The translations under genes were made by a program, and so were the position numbers. Positions 22,914 to 31,123 of a stretch of DNA of 31,997 nt are shown one piece after another; positions within the stretch are counted from its first letter, which is position 1, and each line of letters opens with the position of its first letter. The notes below the pieces were generated by a model. The model was not told where the DNA came from, did not search any database, and saw only the letters and a program-made list of their open reading frames with translations. The stretch lies in contig DIET01000002.1 in the NCBI GenBank assembly GCA_002418765.1, positions 1 to 31,997 of the forward strand, in the 5' to 3' direction. This DNA comes from Peptococcaceae bacterium UBA5767. GTDB lineage: Bacteria; Bacillota; TC1; UBA5767.

Positions 22914-23948
22914 ATGAAAAAATGGATGATTGGTCTACTTATTGTGGCTATGTTACTTCTTGTTGTGACCGGATGCTCACCAGCAACGGAAACGGAGAGT
23001 GAAAGTGAAGGCGGTGAAGAGGTAGAGGAAACCGGTGGAACTGATGACGATGTTTTCCGCGTTGGTCTTTTGGTCCCTAGCACCATTACAGATGAAGGCT
23101 GGTCTCAGATGGCTTATGAAGCCTTGCAAATGATGGAATCAGAGCTGGGTGCAGAAATCAGTTATGTACAGGCTGGAGATCCGGCTTCCATGATTGAAGC
23201 AGCTGAGGCGTATGCAGAAGAAGGGTATACGTTGATCATAGGACACGGATTTCAGTATTCAGATCCTTTTATGGAAGTATCCCCTAGTTATCCTGATACC
23301 ATCTTTTTGACCACAGGTGGTACCCATGTTACAGAAAATCAGACAGTCATAGAGATTCGCAAAGAGCAGACGACGTACATTGCCGGTGCCATTGCGGCCA
23401 AATTGACAAAGACCAATAAAATTGGTTTGATCGGTGGCCAGGAAATCCCAGCTGTATCCAAAACCTTCATTGGATTTGAAATGGGTGCCAAGAGCGTGAA
23501 CCCGGATATCGATATTGCATTGACTTGGGTAGGTAGCTTGGATGATGTGAACGCAGGATATGAAGCCGCTTTGTCCATGATCCAAAATGGAAGAGACGTG
23601 TTGTACATGAATGCCAACGTGATTGCCAAAGGGGTTATTCAGGCAGCGGATGAACAGGGTGTCTGGGTATTTGGAGATAACGCTGATCAATCTGGTTTGG
23701 CGCCTGACCATATTGTCGCTTCCGTAATCAATGATACCAAAACGGCCTTGCTAAAAGCAGCAGAACAAATTCAGGCTGGTACCTTTGTTCGTGGAAACAG
23801 AACGCAGGTAGGTATGGCTGACGGGGTGACCTATTTGCTTTGGAATGACAACCTTACTTTTGATCAAGAGCTGTATGATATGGCCGAAGATTTGAAGGAA
23901 CAGATTGTCAATGGGGATATTTATATACCTTCCGAAACAGAGATTTAA
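22914..23948 (+). CDS. BmpA-family substrate-binding lipoprotein
   Basis: Extracytoplasmic solute-binding protein of the Bmp (PnrA-like) family, 344 residues. A lipoprotein signal peptide ends in the lipobox VTGC with Cys21, followed by an acidic Glu/Ser/Thr linker to about residue 45. The binding domain starts FRVGLLVPSTITDEGWSQMAYEAL. Later come IIGHGFQYSDPF, a KIGLIGGQEIPAV strand, and DNADQSGLAPDHIVASV with VINDTK, features of purine-nucleoside binders. Unlike many Bacillus and Borrelia arrangements, the binding protein is last in the operon, 94 bases after permease 2. AAAGGTAG is its ribosome site. A terminator follows. Confidence 0.92.
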   Translation: MKKWMIGLLIVAMLLLVVTGCSPATETESESEGGEEVEETGGTDDDVFRVGLLVPSTITDEGWSQMAYEALQMMESELGAEISYVQAGDPASMIEAAEAYAEEGYTLIIGHGFQYSDPFMEVSPSYPDTIFLTTGGTHVTENQTVIEIRKEQTTYIAGAIAAKLTKTNKIGLIGGQEIPAVSKTFIGFEMGAKSVNPDIDIALTWVGSLDDVNAGYEAALSMIQNGRDVLYMNANVIAKGVIQAADEQGVWVFGDNADQSGLAPDHIVASVINDTKTALLKAAEQIQAGTFVRGNRTQVGMADGVTYLLWNDNLTFDQELYDMAEDLKEQIVNGDIYIPSETEI

Positions 23949-23969
23949 TTCTTTCTCAAGGATGTCCAG

Positions 23970-24006
23970 CGGGCAGCAAGAGATACTGCTGCCCGTACGT
24001 CTTTTT
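23970..24006 (+). terminator. Terminator after the nucleoside transporter operon
   Basis: A perfect 9-bp stem, CGGGCAGCA (23970-23978) with TGCTGCCCG (23987-23995), has an eight-base loop and is followed by TACGTC and TTTTT at 24002-24006. It closes the transporter operon before the secG promoter. Confidence 0.85.
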
Positions 24007-24083
24007 AGAATTGGTTTTGTATTGGTTATAGACAGATACATGATGTTGTGTTTTCATAGACCGTGTAGGAATGTTCTTTATGG

Positions 24084-24112
24084 TTGTATTTGACCTTTTT
24101 CTGTGCTAAAAT
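24084..24112 (+). promoter_or_regulatory. secG promoter
   Basis: TTGTAT (24084-24089) and TAAAAT (24107-24112) are 17 bases apart, and TG at 24104-24105 makes an extended -10 (TGcTAAAAT). It lies 33 bases before the secG start. This gives secG independent transcription, as expected if it has been separated from eno. Confidence 0.7.
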
Positions 24113-24144
24113 AGGACTGTTGATATGTGGTTGGAGGTGAAGTG

Positions 24145-24369
24145 ATGACAACGTTGTTTACGATATTGCAATTTATTGCCGCACTGACCTTGATTGTGAC
24201 TGTATTGCTACAGCCTGGTAAAAGCGCTGGACTCTCAGGTACGATTGATGGTGGAGCGGATCAGATATTTGGTAAAAACAAGGGGTTAGATGCATTGCTG
24301 GCGAAGGTTTCAGCAGGCGCGGCCGTTGGGTTTTTACTGTTTACACTGATTCTTTACATTGTAGGGTAG
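24145..24369 (+). CDS. secG: Protein translocase subunit SecG
   Basis: Small accessory subunit of the SecYEG channel, 74 residues, with two membrane helices (about residues 3-22 and 53-73). The conserved TVLLQPGKSAGLSGTIDGGADQIFGKNKG region lies between them. The start is ATG at 24145, with GGAGGTGA at 24133-24140; the in-frame ATG at 24127 has no ribosome site and lies before it. It normally follows eno in related genomes; here it heads its own transcript with a terminator behind it. Confidence 0.95.
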   Translation: MTTLFTILQFIAALTLIVTVLLQPGKSAGLSGTIDGGADQIFGKNKGLDALLAKVSAGAAVGFLLFTLILYIVG

Positions 24370-24375
24370 TCGATG

Positions 24376-24405
24376 AAGCCGTTGTCTTTGACAATGGCTT
24401 TTTTT
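24376..24405 (+). terminator. Terminator after secG
   Basis: An 11-bp stem with one G-U pair joins 24376-24386 (AAGCCGTTGTC) and 24390-24400 around a three-base loop. T continues to 24405. It is strong, so rnr probably has its own promoter or depends on read-through. The 80 bases between it and rnr show no clear promoter. Confidence 0.85.
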
Positions 24406-24483
24406 CATTCCTACACTGGAAATTTGGTCAATGAGTTGAAGCATGGATGGTCAGATAGCACCAAACTGCATTAAGGAGGTAAT

Positions 24484-26607
24484 ATGATAGAAAAACAAGA
24501 ACTATTAAACAGAATGAATGAAGAAAAATACAGACCGATGACAATCGATGAGCTTTTGGCCAGTTTACATGTCTCAGATGATCAGGTTTTTTCATTTTTA
24601 GAATTATTGCGCAAGAGTGAACTGAGTGGAGAAATTATAATCACCAAGAAGAAGCGTTATGCTTTGCCCAAGCATGTAGGACTCATACGGGGTACCCTAC
24701 AGGGCAACGCCAGAGGGTTTGGCTTTGTGATCCCTGAAGAAGCGGAAGAAAAAGAAAAGGGTGACTTTTTCATTTCTCCAGACAATCTGCATGGAGCGAT
24801 GGACAAGGATCAGGTTTTGGTTCGGCCCTTCCCTGCGGGAAAAGGCAAAGGCCGTGAAGGCACTGTGGAACGTGTGGTGGTCAGAGAGAACAAGACCATT
24901 GTGGGGACCTATCAAGAAAGCAAGAATTTTGGTTTCTTGGTGCCGGACAATTTGGCTCTGGGTAAAGATATTTATATTCATGGCAAGAAAACCAAGGGTG
25001 CCCTGCAGGGACAAAAGGTTGTTGGTGAAATCATCAAGTGGCCTGAAGGAGATCGGGCCGCAGAAGGCCGTATCGTAGAAATTTTGGGATATCCCAGCGA
25101 TGTAGGCGTGGATATGCTGAGCATCATCAAGAGTTTCGAGTTGCCTTTGGATTTTCCGCAGAATGTTTTGGAGGAAGCAAAAAAAATCCCCCAAACGTTA
25201 GAAGATGAGGATTTGTCAGGCCGTAAGGATCTGCGCTCTCTGAATACCATCACCATTGATGGGGCCGATGCCAGAGATCTAGATGATGCGGTGACCCTGA
25301 CCCGTGATGCCAAGGGACTTTACCATCTCGGTGTTCATATTGCTGATGTCAGTCATTATGTGGAACGCGGATCGTTACTGGACAAAGAGGCGCTTAAAAG
25401 GGCTACCTCTGTTTATTTCCCGGACCGTGTGATTCCTATGCTGCCGGTGGAGCTCAGTAATGGTATCTGCAGTCTGAATGCAGGCGTGGATCGTTTGGCC
25501 ATGAGCTGTGAAATGGTGATCGATCAGGAGGGCAAGGTTCAGTCTCATGATATCCATCCGAGCATCATTCATGTGAATGAGCGGATGACCTATGGCGATG
25601 TCACAGTATTGCTTGAAGAAGAGAACAAGGAATTGTCGGATCGTTATGGTTCTGTGCTACCTCTTTTGCAGGATTTGGCCACACTTCGTGATATTTTAAA
25701 AACCAGAAGACTCAATCGTGGGGCCATTGATTTCGATTTTCCGGAAATCAAAGTGGTGCTCAACGACAAAGGTGAAGTTACAGAATTGAAAAAGCGAAGT
25801 CGTACGGTATCGGAGTCCATCATTGAAGAATGTATGCTGGTGGCCAATGAAACGGTGGCGGAACATCTCTACTGGCTGGAAATGCCAACCGTATATCGGG
25901 TTCATGAAGATCCAAGTATGGAAAAACTGGAAAAGCTGAATGTAACCTTGAAACGATATGGCCTAAGTGTAGAGAAGACCGGTGATGTGATTGAGCCACG
26001 GATATATGCAGCCCTTACGCAGAAAATTAAAGGTGAGCCTTATGAGGAGGAACTGAGCATCATGCTGCTTCGTTCCATGATGCATGCCCGTTATCTGCCA
26101 CAGAGTGTAGGTCATTTTGGACTGGCGGCCAGCTATTATTGCCATTTCACTTCTCCCATTCGAAGGTATCCGGATTTGTTCGTTCATCGTTCGCTGAAAA
26201 GAATTGCGCAGGGAGTTTTGAAAAACAAGGAAGAGGAACGTTGGTACCAAGAGGCAGAAAGAGCCTCTGCTATATCTTCTGATCAGGAATTGGTGGCAGA
26301 GCAGGCTGAACGTGAGGCGGTCAATCTCAAAGTGGTTGAATATATGGTGAGCCAAGTGGGTGAAGTATTCGAGGCCACCATTAGTGGTGTGATTGCATCG
26401 GGATTCTTTGTCCGTCTGGATAATTTGGCAGAAGGTCTGGTCAAGGTGGCTACGCTGCGTGATCAGTATTATAATTATGATGAAACCAGTATGGCTATGG
26501 TGGGTGAACGCACAGGTAAAACCTATCGCTTAGGAGACAAAGTGACCGTTCAGTTGGTCAAAGCCAATGAAGAACTCAGGCAACTGGATTTTGAAATTGT
26601 AAAATAG
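24484..26607 (+). CDS. rnr: Ribonuclease R
   Basis: Processive 3'-to-5' exoribonuclease of the RNB family, 707 residues. It degrades structured RNA and, with SmpB and tmRNA, the defective mRNAs of stalled ribosomes. Layout: N-terminal helix-turn-helix region (1-65), cold-shock domains (about 66-215; GTLQGNARGFGFVIPE and GTYQESKNFGFLVPD), RNB catalytic domain with DGADARDLDDAVTL and HIADVSHYV, the late HFTSPIRRYPDLFVHR block, and an S1 domain from about 620. The lysine-rich tail of some RNase R proteins is missing; the protein ends at DFEIVK. TTAAGGAGG precedes the ATG. smpB follows at once. Confidence 0.96.
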   Translation: MIEKQELLNRMNEEKYRPMTIDELLASLHVSDDQVFSFLELLRKSELSGEIIITKKKRYALPKHVGLIRGTLQGNARGFGFVIPEEAEEKEKGDFFISPDNLHGAMDKDQVLVRPFPAGKGKGREGTVERVVVRENKTIVGTYQESKNFGFLVPDNLALGKDIYIHGKKTKGALQGQKVVGEIIKWPEGDRAAEGRIVEILGYPSDVGVDMLSIIKSFELPLDFPQNVLEEAKKIPQTLEDEDLSGRKDLRSLNTITIDGADARDLDDAVTLTRDAKGLYHLGVHIADVSHYVERGSLLDKEALKRATSVYFPDRVIPMLPVELSNGICSLNAGVDRLAMSCEMVIDQEGKVQSHDIHPSIIHVNERMTYGDVTVLLEEENKELSDRYGSVLPLLQDLATLRDILKTRRLNRGAIDFDFPEIKVVLNDKGEVTELKKRSRTVSESIIEECMLVANETVAEHLYWLEMPTVYRVHEDPSMEKLEKLNVTLKRYGLSVEKTGDVIEPRIYAALTQKIKGEPYEEELSIMLLRSMMHARYLPQSVGHFGLAASYYCHFTSPIRRYPDLFVHRSLKRIAQGVLKNKEEERWYQEAERASAISSDQELVAEQAEREAVNLKVVEYMVSQVGEVFEATISGVIASGFFVRLDNLAEGLVKVATLRDQYYNYDETSMAMVGERTGKTYRLGDKVTVQLVKANEELRQLDFEIVK

Positions 26608-26619
26608 GATGGTGCCGTG

Positions 26620-27075
26620 ATGAAAACCATTACCAAAAACAAGAAAGCCAGGCACGATTATCACATTCTGGAAACGTATGAGGCGGGCATTAGTCTGCAG
26701 GGTACAGAGGTGAAGAGTCTTAGGAATGGTCGTGTCAATCTGAAGGATAGCTATGCCACCATTTATGAGGGGGAAGTCTTTCTGGAAGGGGTACACATCA
26801 GTCCTTATGAGCAGGGCAATCGGAACAATCATGAACCGGAACGAAAAAGACGGCTCTTGATGCATGATTATGAGATCAGGAAGCTTCTTGGCAAGGTCAA
26901 GGAAAAGGGTCTCTCGTTGGTTCCGTTGTCTATGTATTTCAATGATCGGGGCAAAGTAAAGGTGGAGTTGGCCTTGGTCAAGGGGAAAAAACTATATGAT
27001 AAAAGACAGGATTTGGCTGTGAAACAGGCTGGGCGGGATATGGAGAGAGCCTTGAAAGATCGCCAGCAACAGTAG
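26620..27075 (+). CDS. smpB: SsrA-binding protein SmpB
   Basis: Partner of tmRNA in trans-translation, 151 residues. It shows NKKARHDYHILETYEAGISLQGTEVKS, then SYATIYEGEVFLEGVHISPYE, LLMHDYEIRKLLGKV, and a basic C-terminal tail (KKLYDKRQDLAVKQAGRDMERA) that enters the ribosome. ATG at 26620 is chosen over the GTG at 26617 directly before it. The AGGA site overlaps the rnr stop. The ssrA gene, often next door, is not in the 105 bases downstream. Confidence 0.96.
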   Translation: MKTITKNKKARHDYHILETYEAGISLQGTEVKSLRNGRVNLKDSYATIYEGEVFLEGVHISPYEQGNRNNHEPERKRRLLMHDYEIRKLLGKVKEKGLSLVPLSMYFNDRGKVKVELALVKGKKLYDKRQDLAVKQAGRDMERALKDRQQQ

Positions 27076-27116
27076 ATCATGGGATCTTATGAACGATGCT
27101 ATGGTAAAGAAAAAGA

Positions 27117-27155
27117 AACGGCAAGGTGTATCGATACACCTTGCCGTTCTTTTTT
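27117..27155. terminator. Bidirectional terminator, 32-base perfect palindrome
   Basis: Positions 27117-27148 form a perfect palindrome (arms begin AACGGCAAGGTG; centre TCGA). On the plus strand CTTTTTTG follows. On the minus strand the flank reads as a T-rich run from the A-rich 27105-27118. It serves smpB and the convergent MFS gene. Confidence 0.9.
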
Positions 27156-27180
27156 GTAAGAACGTACATGAGACATAGGG

Positions 27181-28422
27181 TTAAGCAACATTATCAGCGG
27201 ACGGGACTGGGATACGACGGAAAAGAACGAAGCCTATGAGGAACAAAAGAGCGATGCTCAAAATCCCGATGCGGGAGTCTCCGGTGATTTGAGAGAAGAC
27301 ACCCACCAGCAAGGGCCCCATGATGGCCGCAAATTTTCCGAAAATATTGTAGAAACCAAAAAATTCATTGGAGTTTTCCTTGGGTACCATTTTGCCGAAG
27401 AAGGACCTGCTTAAGGCTTGGATGCCACCTTGGCTGGTCATGACCAACATGGTGAGCACCCAGAATTCAAAGGCAGTGTCCATGAAGTAAGCAAATATAC
27501 AGATAAAGACGTAAAGAATGATGGCGAAAGAAATCATGGTCCTTGCGGAAAAGCGTTTGGCAAGTTTCCCAAACAAAATGGCGAAGGGAAAGGCCACAAA
27601 CTGAGAGACCAGCAGGATAACCAACATGTCTTTGCTTTCGATTCCTACGTCACTGCCATAGACGGTGGCCATTTTGATAATGGTGTCCACGCCGTCAATA
27701 TAGAAAAAATAAGCGATGAGGAACATGAAAATACTTTTATGTTTGGAGATGTTGACCATGGTTTTTTTGAGGCGGAGAAAGGCGCCCCGCAGGGGTCTGG
27801 GCTCTTTGTCGATATAGTAGTTCTGATGCACGTTTTTCATCATGGGGATGGAAAATACAAACCACCAAGAGGCTGTGAGCAGAAAGGATAGACGTGTGGC
27901 TTGCAGTCCGTCTGTTCCAATGATCTGTGGATTCATGATGATGAGAAGGCTGATGATAAAGGGAATGGTGCTACCGATGTAGCCAAAGCCATAACCCAGT
28001 GAGGATATCCAGTCCATGTTCTCGGGAACCGTGATGTCAGTGATGAAAGAGTCGTAGAAGATATTGGCACCGGCAAATCCCAGCGCAGTGAGAATATAAA
28101 TGATGACACAGAGTTGCCACTGACCGGGTTGCACAAAATACAGAAGACCGGTGGAAAGGGTGCCCAGAAGCATGAAAGACAAAAAGAATTTTTTCTTGTA
28201 GCCTTGGTAATCGGCTACGGTGCCTAGAAAGGGAGCCAGAATAGAAATCAAGAGAGTGCCGATGGCATTGGCATAACCCCAGTAGGCTGTGGATAGTGAG
28301 GGCGCCAATGATACGGCGATAACATCTTTAAAATATAAGGGCAGTATGGCTGTGGTAATGGCGATGGAGTAGGCTGAGTTGGCCCAATCGTATAGAATCC
28401 AGCTTCGTTCTTGTTTGGTCAT
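27181..28422 (-). CDS. MFS transporter, UMF1/Atg22-like family
   Basis: Membrane transporter of 413 residues with about 12 hydrophobic segments. The start MTKQERSWILYDWANSAYSIAI is the family signature (the YDWANSAY motif) of UMF1-type major facilitators, related to yeast Atg22 amino-acid effluxers. GTVADYQGYKKKFF is the loop 2-3 motif and SQGGIQALSRSFFGKMVP a late conserved block. The substrate is unknown. AAAGGGG precedes the ATG. It is convergent with smpB and divergent from the isochorismatase gene. Confidence 0.9.
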   Translation of the reverse strand: MTKQERSWILYDWANSAYSIAITTAILPLYFKDVIAVSLAPSLSTAYWGYANAIGTLLISILAPFLGTVADYQGYKKKFFLSFMLLGTLSTGLLYFVQPGQWQLCVIIYILTALGFAGANIFYDSFITDITVPENMDWISSLGYGFGYIGSTIPFIISLLIIMNPQIIGTDGLQATRLSFLLTASWWFVFSIPMMKNVHQNYYIDKEPRPLRGAFLRLKKTMVNISKHKSIFMFLIAYFFYIDGVDTIIKMATVYGSDVGIESKDMLVILLVSQFVAFPFAILFGKLAKRFSARTMISFAIILYVFICIFAYFMDTAFEFWVLTMLVMTSQGGIQALSRSFFGKMVPKENSNEFFGFYNIFGKFAAIMGPLLVGVFSQITGDSRIGILSIALLFLIGFVLFRRIPVPSADNVA

Positions 28423-28450
28423 GGTAGTCCCCTTTCGGTTGGTTGCTTAT

Positions 28451-28459
28451 ATTATAGCA
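28451..28459 (-). promoter_or_regulatory. Extended -10 promoter of the MFS gene
   Basis: On the minus strand TGCTATAAT spans 28459-28451, an extended -10, 29 bases before the start codon. No strong -35 is visible at 17 bases. Confidence 0.55.
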
Positions 28460-28518
28460 GGAATCGATTTGATGGTAGATGGTTTTTTAGGAACGCATCT
28501 GTTGATAGCGTACTGGCC

Positions 28519-28547
28519 TTGTAGGTTGTCCCATTCCTAGGTACAAT
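28519..28547 (+). promoter_or_regulatory. Promoter of the isochorismatase-like gene
   Basis: TTGTAG (28519-28524) and TACAAT (28542-28547) have a 17-base spacer. They lie 66 bases before the coding start, in the divergent gap with the MFS gene. Confidence 0.55.
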
Positions 28548-28612
28548 AGAAAAAAGAGCGTTTGATTTTGTTACGAGATACGCTTTATTATTGTGAGGAA
28601 AGAGGCAAGCTT

Positions 28613-29176
28613 ATGGAACGATACAAGGAAGCGCTACTGGTCATCGATATGCAAAATGATTTTTTGGATCCTTCCGGTCCTTTTGGAGACCGAGATAAAA
28701 AGGGTATGCCTGAGACGCTGATTCCCCATGTACTTCGCTGTATAGACAAGGCCAGAGCAAAGAACATGCCTGTCATCCATGTATACCAGGAGCATCGTAA
28801 AAGTTTGGTGGATTATGGCAGGGAACTGGATTGTTCCAAGATTCATTGTGTGGAAGGGACTTGGGGTGCTGAGATCATTCCCCAGATTGAGGTAAAAGAG
28901 GAGGACTACCGGGTCATAAAGCGAAGATTTTCAGGATTTTTGGCTACGGATTTGGAGTTTCTTTTGAAGGGGCTGGGGGTGGAGACATTGTATTTTTGCG
29001 GTATCGCTGGAGATGGCTGTGTCCGGGCGACAGCCGTAGATGCGCATCAGCTAAATTATAAAATTCATCTTATTGAAGATGCCATTGCAGGACTGACCAG
29101 AGACAGTTGTTATTGGGCCATGAGGTATGTGGCCAGTTTGCAAGAAGATGTTCTGTTGTCGCTGGATGATTTTTGA
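28613..29176 (+). CDS. Isochorismatase-like cysteine hydrolase
   Basis: Cytosolic hydrolase of the isochorismatase/nicotinamidase superfamily, 187 residues. The catalytic triad is visible: Asp in LLVIDMQNDFLD near residue 11, a lysine in RVIKRRFSGF, and the cysteine of CGIAGDGCVRATAVDA, which is close to the nicotinamidase consensus. HVYQEHRK and ALLVIDMQ fit the fold. The start is ATG at 28613, with AGAGG at 28601-28605; the upstream in-frame TTG at 28562 has no ribosome site. Nicotinamide, N-carbamoyl compounds or ureidoacrylate-like substrates are possible. A phospholipase-like gene follows after 18 bases. Confidence 0.87.
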   Translation: MERYKEALLVIDMQNDFLDPSGPFGDRDKKGMPETLIPHVLRCIDKARAKNMPVIHVYQEHRKSLVDYGRELDCSKIHCVEGTWGAEIIPQIEVKEEDYRVIKRRFSGFLATDLEFLLKGLGVETLYFCGIAGDGCVRATAVDAHQLNYKIHLIEDAIAGLTRDSCYWAMRYVASLQEDVLLSLDDF

Positions 29177-29194
29177 TCGAAAAAAGGAGAGGTT

Positions 29195-30187
29195 ATGCCA
29201 GATTTTTTGACGCATTGTTTGTTTGCGGAGGATGTTTTGGAAGTGCTGCCTTTTTCTTGGAAGCAAAGGACCGCAAAAAATAAACGGATGCTTTTTCTGG
29301 GGGCCCAGGGTCCAGATCCCTTTTTCTACAGGGGTGCTGGTTTTTGGCAGAACGACCGGGGTTATACGAGAGTGGCCAACCGCCTGCATACCGAACGTAC
29401 GGATGCATTTTTGGAGGCACTGTTTACCTGGACCAGGGATGACGCCACTAAGGATGCTGACTCGATGCTTGCTTATGCTGTAGGGTTTCTGAGTCATTAT
29501 GCTCTAGATACACAGTGTCATCCTTATATTTTTGCTTTTGGTGGTTTTGCTTTTAATACGCAGGAAAAGTCGGGCGATGTGGTGTACAATCACTTGATGC
29601 TGGAAGCCACTGTGGATGCCATACTGTTTCAAAGAAAAAAGAACCGTTCAGTGAAAAAGGAGAAATTGTGGACATGGCTTCCTTTTGATATTTCAGAACC
29701 CATAGAGCAGTTTTACGGAATGGTTTTGTCTTCTTTGTATGGTTTTAAGGATTATCAGGTTGGTGATGTGGCCAGAGCACTTAGGGATATGAAGCTAGCG
29801 CAGAAATTTTTATATGATCCTTATGGTGTCAAGGAAAAGATCATGGGGGGGTTGGCCCATGCCCGGGAAAAACATGTCTATGTGGGAAAACCCATCTACC
29901 CGACGATTCATGAGCCATTGGCCATGGATTATCTCAATGAATCGCATCAGCCCTGGCCGGATCCTGTTTTGAGAAATACTGTTTATACAGATTCTTTTTT
30001 GGATCTGTATGATCAGGCAATGATCAGGATGCAGGGTTATGTGAGGGAGCTGGAGCTCTTTTTTCAAGGAAAGCGCGAAATGCAAGGATTGGTGGAGGGC
30101 TTTTCCTACGATACCCGGTTGAGATGGGATGCACCAGAGAATACATGGTCAGTTCGTGGGGGAGGCATGATGGCGGGGAAATTATAA
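29195..30187 (+). CDS. Zinc-dependent phospholipase C-like protein
   Basis: A 330-residue protein of the zinc-dependent phospholipase C family (PF00882-like). Metal-ligand motifs are visible: FLTHCLFAEDV near residues 4-14, GAQGPDPFF, NRLHTERT, GFLSHYALDTQCHPY near 107-121, and VVYNHLMLEATVDA. There is no signal peptide or membrane segment, so a cytosolic location is likely, unlike the secreted alpha-toxin type. Such cytosolic members are common and mostly uncharacterised in Clostridia. GGAGAGG precedes the ATG. It is probably co-transcribed with the isochorismatase-like gene. Confidence 0.85.
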   Translation: MPDFLTHCLFAEDVLEVLPFSWKQRTAKNKRMLFLGAQGPDPFFYRGAGFWQNDRGYTRVANRLHTERTDAFLEALFTWTRDDATKDADSMLAYAVGFLSHYALDTQCHPYIFAFGGFAFNTQEKSGDVVYNHLMLEATVDAILFQRKKNRSVKKEKLWTWLPFDISEPIEQFYGMVLSSLYGFKDYQVGDVARALRDMKLAQKFLYDPYGVKEKIMGGLAHAREKHVYVGKPIYPTIHEPLAMDYLNESHQPWPDPVLRNTVYTDSFLDLYDQAMIRMQGYVRELELFFQGKREMQGLVEGFSYDTRLRWDAPENTWSVRGGGMMAGKL

Positions 30188-30205
30188 TTTGTTTAGGAGA
30201 AAGAA

Positions 30206-30250
30206 AAAAGATGCTTGGCCAGGGAATGGCTAGAGGGCATCTTTTCTTTT
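30206..30250. terminator. Terminator between convergent genes
   Basis: AAAAGATGC (30206-30214) pairs with GCATCTTTT (30237-30245), with an inner GCCA/TGGC stem, then CTTTT on the plus strand. An A-rich flank gives T-rich sequence on the minus strand, so it can work both ways. Its right arm lies within the last codons of the EamA gene. Confidence 0.75.
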
Positions 30251-31123
30251 GTAGTCTTCGGACATAATCAGGAGCAAACCTGCCCCGATGGTGATGAATC
30301 CCAGAATCTTAAAAAATGTGAAGGCTTCACGGAAGATGATATAGCTTAGAATGACCGCCACAACGACTTCGATGTTGGCCAGGATGCTGGTTTTGCTGGC
30401 TGCCATATAACGCATGCTACTGACATAAAGGGCTGCTGGAATGAAGGTGTTGACCAGGGTCATGAGGGTGATGCTGCCCCAGGTCAAGGTGCTTAGCTTG
30501 AAGGATTCAGGTCCGGCGATGAATAAGGCAGCGAAGAGCAGTGCCAGTCCACCAAGGAATAAATTATAGAAGTTGAGGACGGCGGCGGAATATTTTGCCA
30601 GCCCTTTTTTTCCCAATATGCTCCACATGCCGTAAGAGAAACCAGAAAGGATGCCCAGCAGGACTCCCAGAGGATTGAAGTTTAATTCCTGGGAGGAGCG
30701 AATGATGAAAAAGCACCCCAAAAGAGTTAGCGTCAGGGCGAGGATCCTTTGCCAGGTTGGTTTCTCTCCAAAAAAGAAGATGGAGAGCAGGGTTACGAAT
30801 GCCGGTGCAGTGTAAAGAAGAATGCTGGATGTTGCCACGCCGGTGTAGAAAATGGCGTAATTGAGAGAAAAATGCAGAATACCGATTGTGCATACACCAA
30901 AGTATAAAAAATATAGATAATCAGCTTTGTTCACATGAAGACTTTTTGGATCGGTAACAAGGATATACAACAGAAACATGAAAGAACCGATTAGGATACG
31001 TGTGGCGGCCAAGGTGACAGGATGGACGCCGGCATCCATAAAAAGTTTCCCCAATGTTCCTTGTGAGGCCCAGAATACAACAGCGGTAAGGACGAGGATA
31101 TATCCTTTACTGATGCCTCTCAT
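30230..31123 (-). CDS. EamA/DMT-family permease
   Basis: Drug/metabolite-transporter permease of 297 residues with ten hydrophobic segments in two EamA repeats, starting MRGISKGYILVLTAVVFW. FWASQGTLGKLF in helix 1 and the Ala-Ala-Thr-Arg stretch in helix 2 are typical; the second repeat starts near GILSGFSYGMWSILGKKG. The substrate is not predictable. ATG at 31123 is preferred, since it overlaps the upstream stop in the coupling form ATGA; an in-frame TTG at 31150 would add nine residues. It is the second gene of a two-gene unit behind the C_GCAxxG_C_C protein. Confidence 0.88.
   Translation of the reverse strand: MRGISKGYILVLTAVVFWASQGTLGKLFMDAGVHPVTLAATRILIGSFMFLLYILVTDPKSLHVNKADYLYFLYFGVCTIGILHFSLNYAIFYTGVATSSILLYTAPAFVTLLSIFFFGEKPTWQRILALTLTLLGCFFIIRSSQELNFNPLGVLLGILSGFSYGMWSILGKKGLAKYSAAVLNFYNLFLGGLALLFAALFIAGPESFKLSTLTWGSITLMTLVNTFIPAALYVSSMRYMAASKTSILANIEVVVAVILSYIIFREAFTFFKILGFITIGAGLLLIMSEDYKRKDAL

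Noticed and set aside
27076..27180. tmRNA gene next to smpB
   Set aside because: The gap is only 105 bases and holds a terminator; no tRNA-like ends were seen.
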